Shown: positions 1 through 9,296 of the stretch, piece after piece
Numbering within the stretch: the first letter of the stretch is position 1
How the letters are laid out: each line of letters starts with the position of its first letter
Source of the DNA: an uncultured Bacteroidales bacterium
GTDB taxonomy: Bacteria; Bacteroidota; Bacteroidia; Bacteroidales; UBA932
Length of the DNA: 64,000 nucleotides
Assembly: GCA_944326325.1 (NCBI GenBank)
Contig: CALVDQ010000007.1
Location: forward strand, 1 to 64,000
Direction of reading: 5' to 3'
The notes under the pieces: model-generated
Database searches by the model: none
What the model was told of the DNA's origin: nothing
The model's input: only the letters and a program-made list of their open reading frames with translations
Program-made: the position numbers and the translations under genes

Positions 1-121
1 TATGAGGTAAACCGCAGCAAGTCAGAGCGTTCTGAATGTCGCTAAATCGTTACCTAAAATCTCACACTCTTCAATTCTATTCTGTGTATCAATCAGATAC
101 AGCTTTTTTAATTATCCGCTG

Positions 122-129
122 CAAAGATA
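122..129 (-). promoter_or_regulatory. Leftward promoter -7 box
   Basis: On the minus strand this reads TATCTTTG, a match to the Bacteroidota -7 consensus TAnnTTTG, and is followed by GCAG as in many promoters here. It would drive a gene to the left of the window. No good -33 TTTG lies at 18-20 bases. Positions 1-121 contain no start codon with an open frame in that direction, so they are probably the 5' leader of an off-window gene. Nothing else is recognised in 1-260. Confidence 0.5.
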
Positions 130-267
130 AGCAAATATAAAAAAGAAGCAGAGCGCAGAGCAAATTTATTTGCTATGCCGGGGCGGACCGTGCGGGGGGA
201 TTCAGGGACATCCGGGTCCGCATCAAATAAAATTTCCCTGTCAGGATTCAATATAAGAAAAAAATTG

Positions 268-275
268 TACCTTTG
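268..275 (+). promoter_or_regulatory. thrS promoter -7 box
   Basis: TACCTTTG matches TAnnTTTG. It lies only about 18 bases before the first thrS ATG, so the 5' leader would be very short. No clear -33 TTTG is visible. It would drive thrS-infC-rpmI-rplT and perhaps lepB. Confidence 0.6.
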
Positions 276-292
276 CAGCCTTGTATTAAAGT

Positions 293-2260
293 ATGGAAGA
301 TATGATAAACGTAACATTTCCTGACGGAAGCGTGAAGCCTTTCGAAAAAGGTGTCACAGCCTATCAGATAGCCCAGGGCATCAGCCCGAAACTGGCAGCG
401 GAAGTCATTGCTGCCGCAGTGAAGTCAGAGGATGACACCACAGGAAAAACCGTTATATACGATCTTGACCGTCCGATAGACGGCGATTGTTCGCTGAGGC
501 TTCTCAAATGGGAAGACGATGAAGGCAAGCGTGTGTTCTGGCACTCGTCCTCCCACCTTATGGCAGCAGCCCTCGAAAGCCTTTATCCAGGAATAAAGTT
601 CGGTATCGGACCGGCTGTGGAGAACGGATTCTATTATGATGTGGACCTCGGAGACAGACAGATTACGGAAGCCGACCTCAAGGCCGTGGAGGACAAGATG
701 ATGGAACTCGCCCGCTCCAAAGAGCACTTCATCCGCAGGGAAGTGCCGAAGGCCGAGGCCCTGAAGACATTCGAAGCCAAGGGGGACGAATACAAGTGCG
801 AACTCATCGGGGAACTTGAAGACGGAACCATCACTTTCTATACGAACGGGGACTTCACCGACCTCTGCCGCGGACCTCACCTGAGGGACACTTCCGTGAT
901 CAAGGCAGTGAAGCTGACCTCCATAGCCGGCGCCTACTGGAGAGGGGACGAGAACCGCAAGATGCTTACAAGGATCTACGGAATCACCTTCCCGAAGAAA
1001 TCCATGCTTGACGAATATCTCGTAATGCTGGAAGAGGCCAGGAAGAGGGACCACAGAAAACTCGGAAAGGAGATGGAGCTCTTCACATTCTCGTCCCGCG
1101 TAGGACAGGGCCTGCCGCTGTGGCTGCCCAAGGGCGCGGAACTGAGGGAGAGGCTCGAAAACTTCCTCCGCAAGATACAGAAGTCTTACGGCTATCTTCC
1201 GGTGATCACTCCGCATATCGGGAACAAGGAACTGTATGTGACCTCCGGCCACTATGCAAAATACGGCAAGGATTCCTTCCAGCCTATACATACTCCTCAG
1301 GAAGGGGAGGAATTCCTTCTGAAGCCGATGAACTGCCCTCACCATTGCGAGATCTACAGGTCAAAGCCGAGATCCTACAAGGACCTTCCGCTTCGCTTCG
1401 CGGAGTTCGGTACCGTGTACCGTTACGAGCAGAGCGGTGAACTCCACGGACTTACAAGGGTACGCGGCTTTACTCAGGATGATGCGCATCTCTTCTGCCG
1501 TCCCGACCAGCTCAAGGAAGAGTTCTGCAAGGTTATAGACATTATTCTCTATGTCTTCAAGACCTTGAATTTCAACGAATACATTGCCCAGGTATCCCTC
1601 AGGGATCCGAATAACAGGGAAAAGTACATCGGAACGGACGAGAACTGGGCGAAGGCTGAACAGGCTATCATCGACGCTGCCGCCGAGAAGGGGCTCAAGA
1701 CTGTCGTCGAGACAGGTGAGGCTGCCTTTTACGGGCCTAAGCTCGACTTTATGGTCAAGGATGCCATCGGAAGAAAGTGGCAGCTCGGGACTATCCAGGT
1801 AGACTACAATCTTCCGGAGAGGTTCGAACTGGAATATACCGGAAGCGACGGCAAGAAGCACAGGCCTGTGATGATCCACAGGGCGCCTTTCGGTTCTCTT
1901 GAAAGGTTTGTGGCCGTCCTGCTCGAGCACACGGGCGGAAAACTCCCTCTGTGGCTTACTCCGGAGCAGGTCAAGGTGCTGCCTGTCAGCGAAAAATTCA
2001 CAGATTATGCAAAAAAAGTTTGTGATTTGATGAATAATTCCGATATTCGCGCCTCAATCGACGACCGTAACGAGACGATAGGGAAGAGGATAAGGGAGAG
2101 TGAGTTGCAGAGAGTCCCGTTCCTTGTCATCGTCGGGGAGAAGGAGATGGAGACAGACAGCGTTTCCGTGAGAAGGCAGGGCGGAAAGGATGAAGGCGTG
2201 ATGACGACCGGAGACTTTATCGCTCTTGTGAAAAAGGAAGTGGACGAGATGCTCTCGTAG
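293..2260 (+). CDS. thrS: Threonyl-tRNA synthetase
   Basis: Class II aminoacyl-tRNA synthetase that charges tRNA-Thr in the cytoplasm. The 655 residues have the full family layout: an N-terminal TGS domain (about 1-65), the editing/second additional domain with the HSSSH motif (about 83), the catalytic core with the zinc-site [10 protein letters not shown] segment and motif 2 region [14 protein letters not shown], and a C-terminal anticodon-binding domain from about 545. The first ATG (293) is close to the promoter; ATG 302 (MINVTFPDG) is the more usual N-terminus of the family and is equally possible. It heads the conserved thrS-infC-rpmI-rplT order known from many bacteria. Identification is secure. 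Confidence 0.98.
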   Translation: MEDMINVTFPDGSVKPFEKGVTAYQIAQGISPKLAAEVIAAAVKSEDDTTGKTVIYDLDRPIDGDCSLRLLKWEDDEGKRVFWHSSSHLMAAALESLYPGIKFGIGPAVENGFYYDVDLGDRQITEADLKAVEDKMMELARSKEHFIRREVPKAEALKTFEAKGDEYKCELIGELEDGTITFYTNGDFTDLCRGPHLRDTSVIKAVKLTSIAGAYWRGDENRKMLTRIYGITFPKKSMLDEYLVMLEEARKRDHRKLGKEMELFTFSSRVGQGLPLWLPKGAELRERLENFLRKIQKSYGYLPVITPHIGNKELYVTSGHYAKYGKDSFQPIHTPQEGEEFLLKPMNCPHHCEIYRSKPRSYKDLPLRFAEFGTVYRYEQSGELHGLTRVRGFTQDDAHLFCRPDQLKEEFCKVIDIILYVFKTLNFNEYIAQVSLRDPNNREKYIGTDENWAKAEQAIIDAAAEKGLKTVVETGEAAFYGPKLDFMVKDAIGRKWQLGTIQVDYNLPERFELEYTGSDGKKHRPVMIHRAPFGSLERFVAVLLEHTGGKLPLWLTPEQVKVLPVSEKFTDYAKKVCDLMNNSDIRASIDDRNETIGKRIRESELQRVPFLVIVGEKEMETDSVSVRRQGGKDEGVMTTGDFIALVKKEVDEMLS

Positions 2261-2291
2261 ACTTTATATACATTTATTATTAATTTAATTT

Positions 2292-2308
2292 GGGAGGATA
2301 ATTTTATC
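2292..2308 (+). promoter_or_regulatory. Shine-Dalgarno and AUC start codon of infC
   Basis: GGGAGGA at 2292-2298 sits 8 bases (counted from the end of GGAGG) before an in-frame ATC at 2306. No ATG or GTG lies in the upstream part of this frame, and the next conventional alternative, TTG 2429, would remove the N-terminal extension. infC with a rare AUU/AUC-type start is a known arrangement that lets IF3 repress its own translation. Most genes in this window have no Shine-Dalgarno, so the strong one here is notable. Confidence 0.75.
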
Positions 2309-2932
2309 GCAGCGCCATTTAAACCATCCGCGCCGAGATTTACGGGGCCGAGGCCGAACAATAACGGTCCTCAGGGTGCGGGTCGTCCTGTTCCTGGCGG
2401 AAGAAGGCCGAGGAAGGATGATGACGGATTGAGAATCAATGAAGAAATCACTGCACCGAAGGTTCGCCTTGTCGGGGACAACATTCCGGAGCAGGGAATA
2501 TATTCTATTTCAGAAGCCATGAAAAAGGCGGATGAGCTTGGACTTGACCTTGTGGAAATTACAGCAAAAGCGGATCCTCCTGTGTGCAAGATAATCGACT
2601 ACCAGAAGTATCTGTACCAGCAGAAGAAAAAGGCCAAGGAGATGAAGGCCAACTCCACCAAGGTAGTCATAAAGGAAATAAGATTCGGCCCGAACACCGA
2701 CGAGCATGATTTCCAGTTCAAGCTGAAACACGCTATCGGTTTCCTTCAGGAAGGTTCGAAGGTCAAGGCATCGGTCTTTTTCAAGGGAAGGTCCATCCTT
2801 TATGTGGACCAGGGCGAGAAACTTCTTCTGAGGTTTGCCGTAGAGCTCGAGGAATACGGGCGGGCGGAGCAGATGCCGAAACTCGAGGGCAAAAGGATGA
2901 TGATGATGATAGCTCCTGTAAAGAAAAAATAG
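2306..2932 (+). CDS. infC: Translation initiation factor IF-3
   Basis: IF3 binds the 30S subunit, prevents premature subunit joining and checks the start codon. The core ([17 protein letters not shown] onwards) has the N-domain and C-domain of IF3, ending in the conserved lysine-rich tail after [16 protein letters not shown] start it at ATC 2306 rather than TTG 2429 because the frame is open back to there and a strong Shine-Dalgarno precedes it. This adds a 41-residue Pro/Gly/Arg-rich extension (about 208 residues in total). N-terminal extensions of IF3 occur in Bacteroidota. The non-AUG start suggests autoregulation by start-codon discrimination, as known in E. coli. Second gene of the thrS operon. 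Confidence 0.93.
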   Translation: MAAPFKPSAPRFTGPRPNNNGPQGAGRPVPGGRRPRKDDDGLRINEEITAPKVRLVGDNIPEQGIYSISEAMKKADELGLDLVEITAKADPPVCKIIDYQKYLYQQKKKAKEMKANSTKVVIKEIRFGPNTDEHDFQFKLKHAIGFLQEGSKVKASVFFKGRSILYVDQGEKLLLRFAVELEEYGRAEQMPKLEGKRMMMMIAPVKKK

Positions 2933-2933
2933 G

Positions 2934-2948
2934 TCCGGACAGTCCGGA
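2934..2948 (+). repeat. Small perfect palindrome in infC-rpmI gap
   Basis: TCCGGAC-A-GTCCGGA directly follows the infC stop. It could fold as a very tight hairpin. It has no following U-run, so it may be an mRNA-processing or stability element and not a terminator. Role unknown. Confidence 0.4.
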
Positions 2949-2982
2949 TTCTTATATTAATTAACAGTCAAAAAGTTTAACT

Positions 2983-3177
2983 ATGCCAAAGACAAAGACC
3001 AACTCCGGTTCAAAAAAGCGTTTCCAGCTTACCGGAACGGGAAAGATCAAGAGAAAGCATGCTTACAAAAGCCACATTCTCACAAAGAAGACCAAGAAGC
3101 AGAAAAGGAACCTGACCCATGTCGGGCTGATAGCTCCGGCTGATGTCGCAAGGGTAAAGACTCTGCTGGGAATCTAA
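2983..3177 (+). CDS. rpmI: Ribosomal protein bL35
   Basis: Small basic protein of the 50S subunit, 64 residues, the usual length. It shows the family signature [21 protein letters not shown] and a [14 protein letters not shown] segment. It lies between infC and rplT as in most bacteria; no Shine-Dalgarno is seen. The 79-base gap to rplT contains no obvious terminator. Confidence 0.98.
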   Translation: MPKTKTNSGSKKRFQLTGTGKIKRKHAYKSHILTKKTKKQKRNLTHVGLIAPADVARVKTLLGI

Positions 3178-3256
3178 TTAAAGTTTTTATGTCAAACTTG
3201 GAATGCAGTAGAAAAGCTCCGTTGACGGACACTGCCTCCATAAAACAGTTAAATTT

Positions 3257-3601
3257 ATGCCAAGATCGGTAAATTCAGTTGCTTCAAGAGCACGCCGCAA
3301 GAAAATTCTCAAGAAAACCCGCGGTTATTTTCTTTCAAGAAGAAATGTATGGACGGTAGCCAAGAATACCTATGAGAAGGGTCTTACATACTCCTACCGT
3401 GACCGCAAGGCCAAGAAACGCAATTTCCGCGCACTCTGGATACAGAGGATCAACGCAGCCGCACGCCAGTACGGCATGACCTACTCCCAGTTCATGGGCA
3501 AGCTCGGAAAGCAGAACATTGGTCTGAACCGCAAAGTGCTTGCAGACCTTGCTATGAACAATCCTCAGGCATTTGAGGCTATTGTAAACTCAGTAAAATA
3601 G
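3257..3601 (+). CDS. rplT: Ribosomal protein bL20
   Basis: Binds 23S rRNA early in 50S assembly; 114 residues, normal length. The N-terminal [23 protein letters not shown] and the later [23 protein letters not shown] segment are diagnostic. bL20 is known to autoregulate rpmI-rplT translation in other bacteria; I cannot confirm such a leader here. Followed after 8 bases by lepB. Confidence 0.98.
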   Translation: MPRSVNSVASRARRKKILKKTRGYFLSRRNVWTVAKNTYEKGLTYSYRDRKAKKRNFRALWIQRINAAARQYGMTYSQFMGKLGKQNIGLNRKVLADLAMNNPQAFEAIVNSVK

Positions 3602-3609
3602 TTCTTTGA

Positions 3610-4962
3610 ATGATGGGCTGGAAGGAATTCTATCACAACAGGTGGGTGAGGTTCGCGTTCTGGGCCTTGCTGTATCTGCTGTGGGTGATCTGGCTCGGGA
3701 ATTATTGGTGGCTCCTAGGCCTTGTTGTCATTTTCGACCACCACATCACCCGAAAGGTGAAGTGGGCTTTCTGGAAGAAAAGGTACAAGGAAGGGGAGAA
3801 GCGCAACCCGCTGCTTGAATGGCTTGACGCCATCATCTTCGCGGTAATTGTCGTGACTTTCATCAATATTTTCTTTTTCCAGGCATTCAAGATTCCTTCT
3901 TCATCGATGGAAAGCTCCCTGATGACAGGGGACCATCTTTTTGTCAGCAAGCTGACCTATGGCCCGAGGGTGCCGCAGACACCTCTTACCATCCCATTCA
4001 CGCACAATGTCCTGCCTTCGGGCAAGGAATCCTACTCTACTCTGATACAGAGCAGATACAGGAGACTCAAAGGTTTCCGTCAGGTGCGCAGGGGTGATTA
4101 CGTGGTGTTCGGGTTTCCTAACGGCGATACGGTGCTGACGAAGGTGCCGGCCGAAGATTATTACGCGATGTGCAGGACGATAGGACGCGAAAACGTGATT
4201 TCCTACTATGGTCCTGTGAAGGTCCGCCCGATGGACAAGAAAGACCATTACGTCAAGAGGTGCGTTGCCGTTCACGGCGACACCCTTGAGATAAGGGACG
4301 GGCTGGTGTATGTGAATTCACAGCCGCTGGAGATATGGCCGGGGGTCCAGAATTCGTACCGCGTGATAACCGACGGACAGCGGATCAATCCTGTCAATCT
4401 GGAGTCCCTCGGGCTCAATACGGCCGAACTCTGGTACGACCAGCAGCTGCCGGGTTATCCGTATATGCCGCTTACTGCGGAGCGTCTGGAGAAGATCGGC
4501 AGCTACGCGAACGTGGTGTCCGTCGAGCCGAACATCGATGTGTATCCGCCTGACGATCCCGACTCGTACCTGACCATCTTCCCTTTCTCGGAAGATTACA
4601 GGTGGACAAGGGACAACTTCGGTCCGCTGTGGATCCCCGAAAAGGGCGTTACGGTTCCTCTGGACTCCCTCAGCCTGCCTCTTTACGAGAGGATAATCAC
4701 GGCATACGAAGGAAATACCCTGGAGGTGACCGGAGACGGGAAGATCATCATCAACGGCAAGGAAGCCCGGGACTATACTTTCAAGCAGGATTATTTCTTC
4801 ATGATGGGAGACAACCGGCACAATTCCCTGGATTCGAGATACTGGGGTTTCGTACCTGAAGACCACATAGTCGGGAAACCGGTGGTGATATGGTTGTCGA
4901 CCGACAGGAATAAGCCTTTCCCGAAGAACATCAGATGGAGCCGCTTTTTAAAAATCGTCTGA
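3610..4962 (+). CDS. lepB: Signal peptidase I, long form
   Basis: Membrane serine protease that removes signal peptides from exported proteins. The N-terminus has membrane segments (about 14-43 and 72-92). The serine box [11 protein letters not shown] puts the nucleophile at Ser99, just before Met100. The lysine general base is Lys216 in [12 protein letters not shown]. The C-terminal [16 protein letters not shown] box is intact. At 450 residues it is longer than the E. coli enzyme: there are large inserts between the Ser and Lys boxes and before the GDN box, as in other Bacteroidota. ATGATG gives two adjacent starts. The 8-base gap after rplT suggests readthrough from the ribosomal operon. 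Confidence 0.95.
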   Translation: MMGWKEFYHNRWVRFAFWALLYLLWVIWLGNYWWLLGLVVIFDHHITRKVKWAFWKKRYKEGEKRNPLLEWLDAIIFAVIVVTFINIFFFQAFKIPSSSMESSLMTGDHLFVSKLTYGPRVPQTPLTIPFTHNVLPSGKESYSTLIQSRYRRLKGFRQVRRGDYVVFGFPNGDTVLTKVPAEDYYAMCRTIGRENVISYYGPVKVRPMDKKDHYVKRCVAVHGDTLEIRDGLVYVNSQPLEIWPGVQNSYRVITDGQRINPVNLESLGLNTAELWYDQQLPGYPYMPLTAERLEKIGSYANVVSVEPNIDVYPPDDPDSYLTIFPFSEDYRWTRDNFGPLWIPEKGVTVPLDSLSLPLYERIITAYEGNTLEVTGDGKIIINGKEARDYTFKQDYFFMMGDNRHNSLDSRYWGFVPEDHIVGKPVVIWLSTDRNKPFPKNIRWSRFLKIV

Positions 4963-4966
4963 ATTC

Positions 4967-4997
4967 TTGTATTTTACAAATTTTTTAGCGATATTTG
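4967..4997 (+). promoter_or_regulatory. Probable rpmB promoter
   Basis: TTG at 4967-4969 and, 20 bases on, GATATTTG at 4990-4997 followed by CAG. One base departs from TAnnTTTG. It begins just behind lepB and would give the rpmB message a leader of about 90 bases. Confidence 0.45.
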
Positions 4998-5032
4998 CAG
5001 CCCCTTTTTGTGAAGTTCTTTGGAATTTCAGG

Positions 5033-5059
5033 TCCTGATTCTCGGAATATCAGGATTTT
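5033..5059 (+). promoter_or_regulatory. Leader hairpin before rpmB
   Basis: TCCTGAT at 5033-5039 and ATCAGGA at 5049-5055 form a perfect 7-bp stem with a 9-base loop, followed by TTTT. It lies in the 5' leader of the rpmB-rpmG-DUF4295 message. It could be a weak attenuator, an autoregulatory ribosomal-protein site, or the lepB terminator. Confidence 0.4.
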
Positions 5060-5092
5060 ACCAGGAGTGAAAAATTAAAAAAGTTATATACA

Positions 5093-5335
5093 ATGGCAAA
5101 GGTTTGTCAAGTTACAGGTAGAAAGAGAATGGTCGGAAACAATGTTTCCCATTCCAAGAAACGCACGAAGCGTATTTTCGCTATCAATCTGAAGACCAAG
5201 AAATTCTGGTCAGAGGCCGAACAGCGCTTCATCACGCTCAAGGTTTCATGCAAAGGCATGAGGAACATAGAGAAGAACGGTCTGGATGCAACAGTCAAGG
5301 CTGCACAGAAGAAGGGATATATTGACATTGTTTAA
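5093..5335 (+). CDS. rpmB: Ribosomal protein bL28
   Basis: 50S subunit protein of 80 residues. The N-terminus [27 protein letters not shown] and the [19 protein letters not shown] segment are typical. First gene of a three-gene unit with rpmG and the DUF4295 gene, an order seen across Bacteroidota. Confidence 0.98.
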   Translation: MAKVCQVTGRKRMVGNNVSHSKKRTKRIFAINLKTKKFWSEAEQRFITLKVSCKGMRNIEKNGLDATVKAAQKKGYIDIV

Positions 5336-5346
5336 TTCCGCGGGTT

Positions 5347-5535
5347 ATGGCAAAGAAAGCAAAAGGTAACAGGGTGCAGGTCATTTTGGAGTGCACCGAA
5401 CAGAGGGAAAGCGGTGTACCTGGCATTTCTAGATACATCACGACCAAGAACAAGAAGAACACTACTCAGCGTCTGGAGCGTATGAAATATAATCCATACC
5501 TCAGGAAGGTCACACTTCATCGCGAGATCAAATAA
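5347..5535 (+). CDS. rpmG: Ribosomal protein bL33
   Basis: 50S subunit protein of 62 residues near the E-site. [27 protein letters not shown] and [13 protein letters not shown] are family signatures. It lacks the paired CxxC motifs of the zinc-binding L33 type, so it is the zinc-independent form. It starts 11 bases after rpmB. Confidence 0.97.
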   Translation: MAKKAKGNRVQVILECTEQRESGVPGISRYITTKNKKNTTQRLERMKYNPYLRKVTLHREIK

Positions 5536-5536
5536 C

Positions 5537-5542
5537 AGGAGG
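5537..5542 (+). promoter_or_regulatory. Strong Shine-Dalgarno before the DUF4295 gene
   Basis: AGGAGG lies 8 bases before the ATG at 5551. It is one of the two clear Shine-Dalgarno sites noted in the core region; the other precedes infC. Confidence 0.6.
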
Positions 5543-5550
5543 ATTGAATT

Positions 5551-5709
5551 ATGGCAAAGAAAGCAGTTGCGACGTTCAGTGCCAAGTCAGGCGCCAAGAC
5601 AATGGTAAAGTGCATCCGTATGGACAAGTCTTCCAAGACAGGAGCATACATGTTCAAGGAAGAGCTTGTTGAAGCAGAGAAAGTGAAGGATTTCTTTTCA
5701 AAGAAATAA
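5551..5709 (+). CDS. DUF4295 family mini-protein
   Basis: A 52-residue basic protein, MAKKAVATFSAKSGAKTMVK at the N-terminus and a lysine-rich end DFFSKK. This matches the DUF4295 family, found in Bacteroidota directly behind rpmB-rpmG and ahead of ftsY, exactly as here. The position and the basic composition suggest a ribosome-associated role, which is inference. It lies 15 bases after rpmG with its own Shine-Dalgarno, and a strong terminator follows 18 bases after its stop. Confidence 0.9.
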   Translation: MAKKAVATFSAKSGAKTMVKCIRMDKSSKTGAYMFKEELVEAEKVKDFFSKK

Positions 5710-5727
5710 TTTTCTTTAGAACAGTTG

Positions 5728-5762
5728 AATCCCGGGACCGTGACAGGTTCCGGGATTTTTTA
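5728..5762 (+). terminator. Rho-independent terminator of rpmB-rpmG-DUF4295
   Basis: A 12-bp stem (5728-5739 with 5746-5757, one G-U pair) has the loop GTGACA and runs directly into a T-rich stretch. It separates the ribosomal unit from ftsY. Confidence 0.9.
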
Positions 5763-5779
5763 TTTTCAGGTATTTTCAG

Positions 5780-5787
5780 TATCTTTG
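5780..5787 (+). promoter_or_regulatory. ftsY promoter -7 box
   Basis: TATCTTTG matches TAnnTTTG and is followed by GG. It stands 25 bases before the ftsY ATG. The T-run of the preceding terminator (5757-5760) occupies the -33 position at a 19-base spacing. Confidence 0.6.
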
Positions 5788-5811
5788 GAAGTTTGTTACA
5801 TGGAATAGATT

Positions 5812-6750
5812 ATGGGAATTTTTGACAAGGGCGTCCAAAAGACGAAAAGGAGCTTTTTCGAACGGATTTCACGGGCTGTCGTCGGCAAGTCCAAGGTGGA
5901 TGACGAGACTCTTGATGCAATAGAAGAGGCTCTTGTCGCCACCGATATGGGTGTGGATACAACCCTGAAGGTCATCGACAATCTTGAGGAAAGGGTGCAC
6001 AGGGACAAGTTTGTCTCCTTTGACGAGCTGGTGGACCTGCTCCATGACGAGATCGGCAGGCTCCTGAATGTTTCGGACGACGAGACGATGGATGACAATG
6101 CCGTTCCGTTCGACTTTTCGAAGAAACCGTATGTCATCATGGTCGTAGGTGTCAACGGCGTAGGAAAGACCACCACTATCGGAAAGCTTGCCTCCATGCT
6201 GAAGTCCCAGGGCAAGAAGGTCGTGCTCGGGGCAGCGGATACATTCAGGGCGGCGGCCGTCGACCAGCTTTCGATATGGGCTGAACGTGCCGGGGTGGAT
6301 ATCGTGAAACAGGAGATGGGCTCAGATCCGGCATCCGTGGCTTATGACACGGTCAGGTCGGCTGTGGCCAAGGGTGCTGATGTCGTACTCATAGATACTG
6401 CGGGACGTCTCCATAACAGGATCGACCTCATGAACGAGCTTACCAAGATCCGCAACGTCATGCGCAAGGTCATACCTGATGCTCCGCACGAGGTGCTCCT
6501 TGTCCTCGACGGCTCCACCGGGCAGAACGCCTTCCAGCAGGCGAAGGAGTTCTCGCGGGCTACGGAGGTTACTGCTCTGGCAGTCACAAAACTGGACGGT
6601 ACGGCAAAGGGGGGCGTGGTGATCGGCATAGTGGACCAGTTCAGGATTCCGGTCAAATTCGTAGGCATAGGAGAAGGTGTGGATGATCTGAAGACTTTCA
6701 ACAAGCGTGAATTCGTGAATTCCCTGTTTTCGAAAGAGGATCTCAGATAA
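5812..6750 (+). CDS. ftsY: Signal recognition particle receptor FtsY
   Basis: SRP-family GTPase that docks the ribosome-SRP complex at the membrane. It has 312 residues and lacks the long acidic A domain of the E. coli protein, which is common. After the helical N domain, the G domain has the P-loop [14 protein letters not shown] (from Gly113), [11 protein letters not shown], the DTAGRLH box and [10 protein letters not shown] near the end. Its own promoter and the terminator upstream suggest separate expression. In many Bacteroidales rimO follows; here it is pheT. Confidence 0.97.
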   Translation: MGIFDKGVQKTKRSFFERISRAVVGKSKVDDETLDAIEEALVATDMGVDTTLKVIDNLEERVHRDKFVSFDELVDLLHDEIGRLLNVSDDETMDDNAVPFDFSKKPYVIMVVGVNGVGKTTTIGKLASMLKSQGKKVVLGAADTFRAAAVDQLSIWAERAGVDIVKQEMGSDPASVAYDTVRSAVAKGADVVLIDTAGRLHNRIDLMNELTKIRNVMRKVIPDAPHEVLLVLDGSTGQNAFQQAKEFSRATEVTALAVTKLDGTAKGGVVIGIVDQFRIPVKFVGIGEGVDDLKTFNKREFVNSLFSKEDLR

Positions 6751-6806
6751 GGACCGGCTTGTTTCCCGGAATTGATTTTATTGACGATAACATATAGAGT
6801 GAAAAT

Positions 6807-9293
6807 ATGAGAATTTCTTATAACTGGCTCAAGGACTATCTCAAATGTGACCTCAGTCCTGAAGAAATTGCCGATGCGCTGACCTCCATAGGTCTTGAGG
6901 TGGATGCGCTGGAAGATACAGAGCAGATCCCTGGTGGACTGGCAGGTGTGGTTGTGGCGGAAGTGCTTGAATGTATGGATCATCCTGATTCCGACCATCT
7001 GCATGTCACTAAGGTGGACGCCGGAAACGGGGAACCTCTGCAGGTGGTCTGCGGGGCTCCGAATGTCGCTGCCGGCCAGAAAGTGCTGCTGGCGACCGTC
7101 GGTACCGTGCTCGGGGAGAATTTCAAGATCAAGAAGTCCAGGATCCGCGGTGTGGATTCTTTCGGCATGATATGCGCCGAGGACGAGCTCGGAATCGGGA
7201 CCTCGCACGACGGGATAATGGTGCTTGACCCTTCAGCAGTGCCTGGGACTCCGGCCAAAGAGTACCTGAAGCTGGAAAGTGATTCTGTCATAGAGATAGG
7301 CCTTACTGCAAACAGAGTGGACGCCGCTTCACATATCGGAGTGGCCCGTGATCTTTACGCCTATCTGAAACTGAACGGTATTCCGTGCTCGCTCGAGATT
7401 CCGGACGTATCCGCATTCAGGGAAGGGGACGAAGGCATCTGTTCTCCGGAAGGCGATATAGACGGGGCTCTCCCGGTTGAGGTCCTGGCTCCGGATGCCG
7501 CTCCGCGCTACACGGGTACTACTATACGGAATGTCAAGGTCGGCCCTTCACCTGACTGGCTGCAGAAAAAGCTGCTTTCCATAGGGCTCAGACCTATAAA
7601 TAACGTCGTGGATATCACCAACTTCGTTCTGATGGAGACCGGTCAGCCGCTCCACGCCTTCGATGCCGCCAGGATAAAGGGGCACAAGGTAGTGGTGCGC
7701 AAGGCTTCGGCAGGGGAGAAGTTCGTCACCCTGGACGGCGTGGAGAGGACTCTTTCTTCCGAAGATCTCATGATTGCCGATGTGGAGAAGCCGATGTGCC
7801 TTGCAGGTGTGTTCGGTGGAGAGGATTCGGGAGTGACGGAATCTACCGTGGACGTATTCCTCGAGAGTGCCTATTTCAACCCGGTATCCGTGAGGAAAAG
7901 CTCCAGAAGGCATTCCATCAGTACCGACGCTTCTTTCAGGTATGAGAGGGGAGCCGATCCTCTTGTGGCAGAATATGCTGCCAAGAGGGCTGCACTGCTG
8001 ATATGCGGAATAGCGGGCGGATGCGTGACCGGAAAGATGCAGAAAGCCGGAGAAGATATCGCAAGGAAGGTCATCGACCTGGATTATGACAGGATGGAGT
8101 CCTTCATCGGCAAGAAGATAGGGCACGACGTCATCGAATCCATACTTACATACCTGAACTATGGCTTCCTGTCCAGGGACATTGCGGAAGACGGGACCGT
8201 GAAGGGTGCCAGGGTGGAAGCTCCTTCCTATATGATAGATGTCTACCGTGAATGCGATGTGGTGGAGGAGATCCTCCGTATCTACGGATATAACAACATC
8301 GAACTTCCGGCCGGAGTGAAGATGTCGGTGAATGCCACCGTGAAACCCGAACCGGAACTCGTCCGCAACTCCATTTCCGATTTCCTGGCCGCCAACGGAT
8401 TCAACGAGATAATGAACAATTCGCTTACGAAGTCCGAATATTATTCCGGTCTGAAGACCTTCCCCGAAGAGAGATGCGTCAGGATACTCAATCCGTTGAG
8501 TTCCGACCTTAATGTCATGAGACAGACGCTTCTGCTGAGCGGGCTGGAGGTCGTGGCGTATAATATAAACCGTCAGACTTCCAATCTGCGGCTCTTCGAG
8601 TACGGTTCCGTCTACTCTTTCAGGCCAGGCAGCGACGGCAAGACGCTCGACAGCTATGAGGAAAGCACGGCGTTCTCCATGTTCATCTCCGGACCAGGGG
8701 AGAAGACCTGGAGGAACGGGCAGCACAAGAGCGACTATTTCCAGCTCAAGGGCTATCTGGAACTGCTGCTGAAGCGTTTCGGAGCCAACATATACAATTT
8801 GGAATATGCTCCTGCTCCGGCAGATATGTTTTCCGAGGGCCTCGTCTACAGACTGCCTGGAAGCGGCAGGCAGCTTGCCGTCATGGGTACGGTAGCGTCT
8901 GCAAGGCTGAAGCAGTTCGGCATACGCCAGCCGGTATATGCCGCCGAGATAAGCTGGCCTGAGCTTTTCACCCTTGCCAGGAGGGTACGGGTGAAATACA
9001 GTGAACTTCCAAAATACCCTGAAGTCAGGAGGGATCTTGCCTTGCTGCTTGACGAGACGGTATCGTATACGGATCTTTACAGATGCGCCTGCAGGACCGG
9101 CAAGAAGATGCTCAAGAGCGTTTCTCTCTTCGATGTCTACAGGGGGGACAAGATTGCTGCGGACAAGAAGCAGTACGCTATGAGCTTCGTCCTCCAGGAT
9201 GCGGAGAAGACCCTGACCGACAAGGATGTGGAGAATATCATGACACGTCTGGTGAATGTTTTTTCCAAGGAGTTCGGAGCTGTGCTGAGGTAG
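6807..9293 (+). CDS. pheT: Phenylalanyl-tRNA synthetase beta subunit
   Basis: Beta chain of the (alpha-beta)2 class II synthetase for Phe. The 828 residues show the expected order: N-terminal domain, tRNA-binding EMAP-like domain (about 40-150, with HPDSDHLHVTKVD), B3/B4 editing region (GLRPINNVVDITNFVLMETGQPLHAFD), B5 domain, the inactive synthetase-like core (RIYGYNNI onwards) and a C-terminal FDX-ACB domain (from about 730, YPEVRRDLALLLD). pheS is not in the window. A DUF4296 gene follows after 3 bases. Confidence 0.97.
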   Translation: MRISYNWLKDYLKCDLSPEEIADALTSIGLEVDALEDTEQIPGGLAGVVVAEVLECMDHPDSDHLHVTKVDAGNGEPLQVVCGAPNVAAGQKVLLATVGTVLGENFKIKKSRIRGVDSFGMICAEDELGIGTSHDGIMVLDPSAVPGTPAKEYLKLESDSVIEIGLTANRVDAASHIGVARDLYAYLKLNGIPCSLEIPDVSAFREGDEGICSPEGDIDGALPVEVLAPDAAPRYTGTTIRNVKVGPSPDWLQKKLLSIGLRPINNVVDITNFVLMETGQPLHAFDAARIKGHKVVVRKASAGEKFVTLDGVERTLSSEDLMIADVEKPMCLAGVFGGEDSGVTESTVDVFLESAYFNPVSVRKSSRRHSISTDASFRYERGADPLVAEYAAKRAALLICGIAGGCVTGKMQKAGEDIARKVIDLDYDRMESFIGKKIGHDVIESILTYLNYGFLSRDIAEDGTVKGARVEAPSYMIDVYRECDVVEEILRIYGYNNIELPAGVKMSVNATVKPEPELVRNSISDFLAANGFNEIMNNSLTKSEYYSGLKTFPEERCVRILNPLSSDLNVMRQTLLLSGLEVVAYNINRQTSNLRLFEYGSVYSFRPGSDGKTLDSYEESTAFSMFISGPGEKTWRNGQHKSDYFQLKGYLELLLKRFGANIYNLEYAPAPADMFSEGLVYRLPGSGRQLAVMGTVASARLKQFGIRQPVYAAEISWPELFTLARRVRVKYSELPKYPEVRRDLALLLDETVSYTDLYRCACRTGKKMLKSVSLFDVYRGDKIAADKKQYAMSFVLQDAEKTLTDKDVENIMTRLVNVFSKEFGAVLR

Positions 9294-9296
9294 GTC

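Noticed and set aside
1..121. Possible RNA gene at the left edge
   Set aside because: No tRNA cloverleaf, T-box or known riboswitch pattern could be drawn; it looks like a leader of an off-window gene.
425..1345. Long open frame on the minus strand inside thrS
   Set aside because: Shadow of thrS; the product has no recognisable family and the plus frame is a full synthetase.
3178..3256. L20 leader-type element between rpmI and rplT
   Set aside because: I cannot draw a convincing structure that mimics the 23S rRNA site.
7548..8726. 392-codon minus-strand frame inside pheT
   Set aside because: Antisense of conserved pheT domains, low-complexity composition, no family signature.
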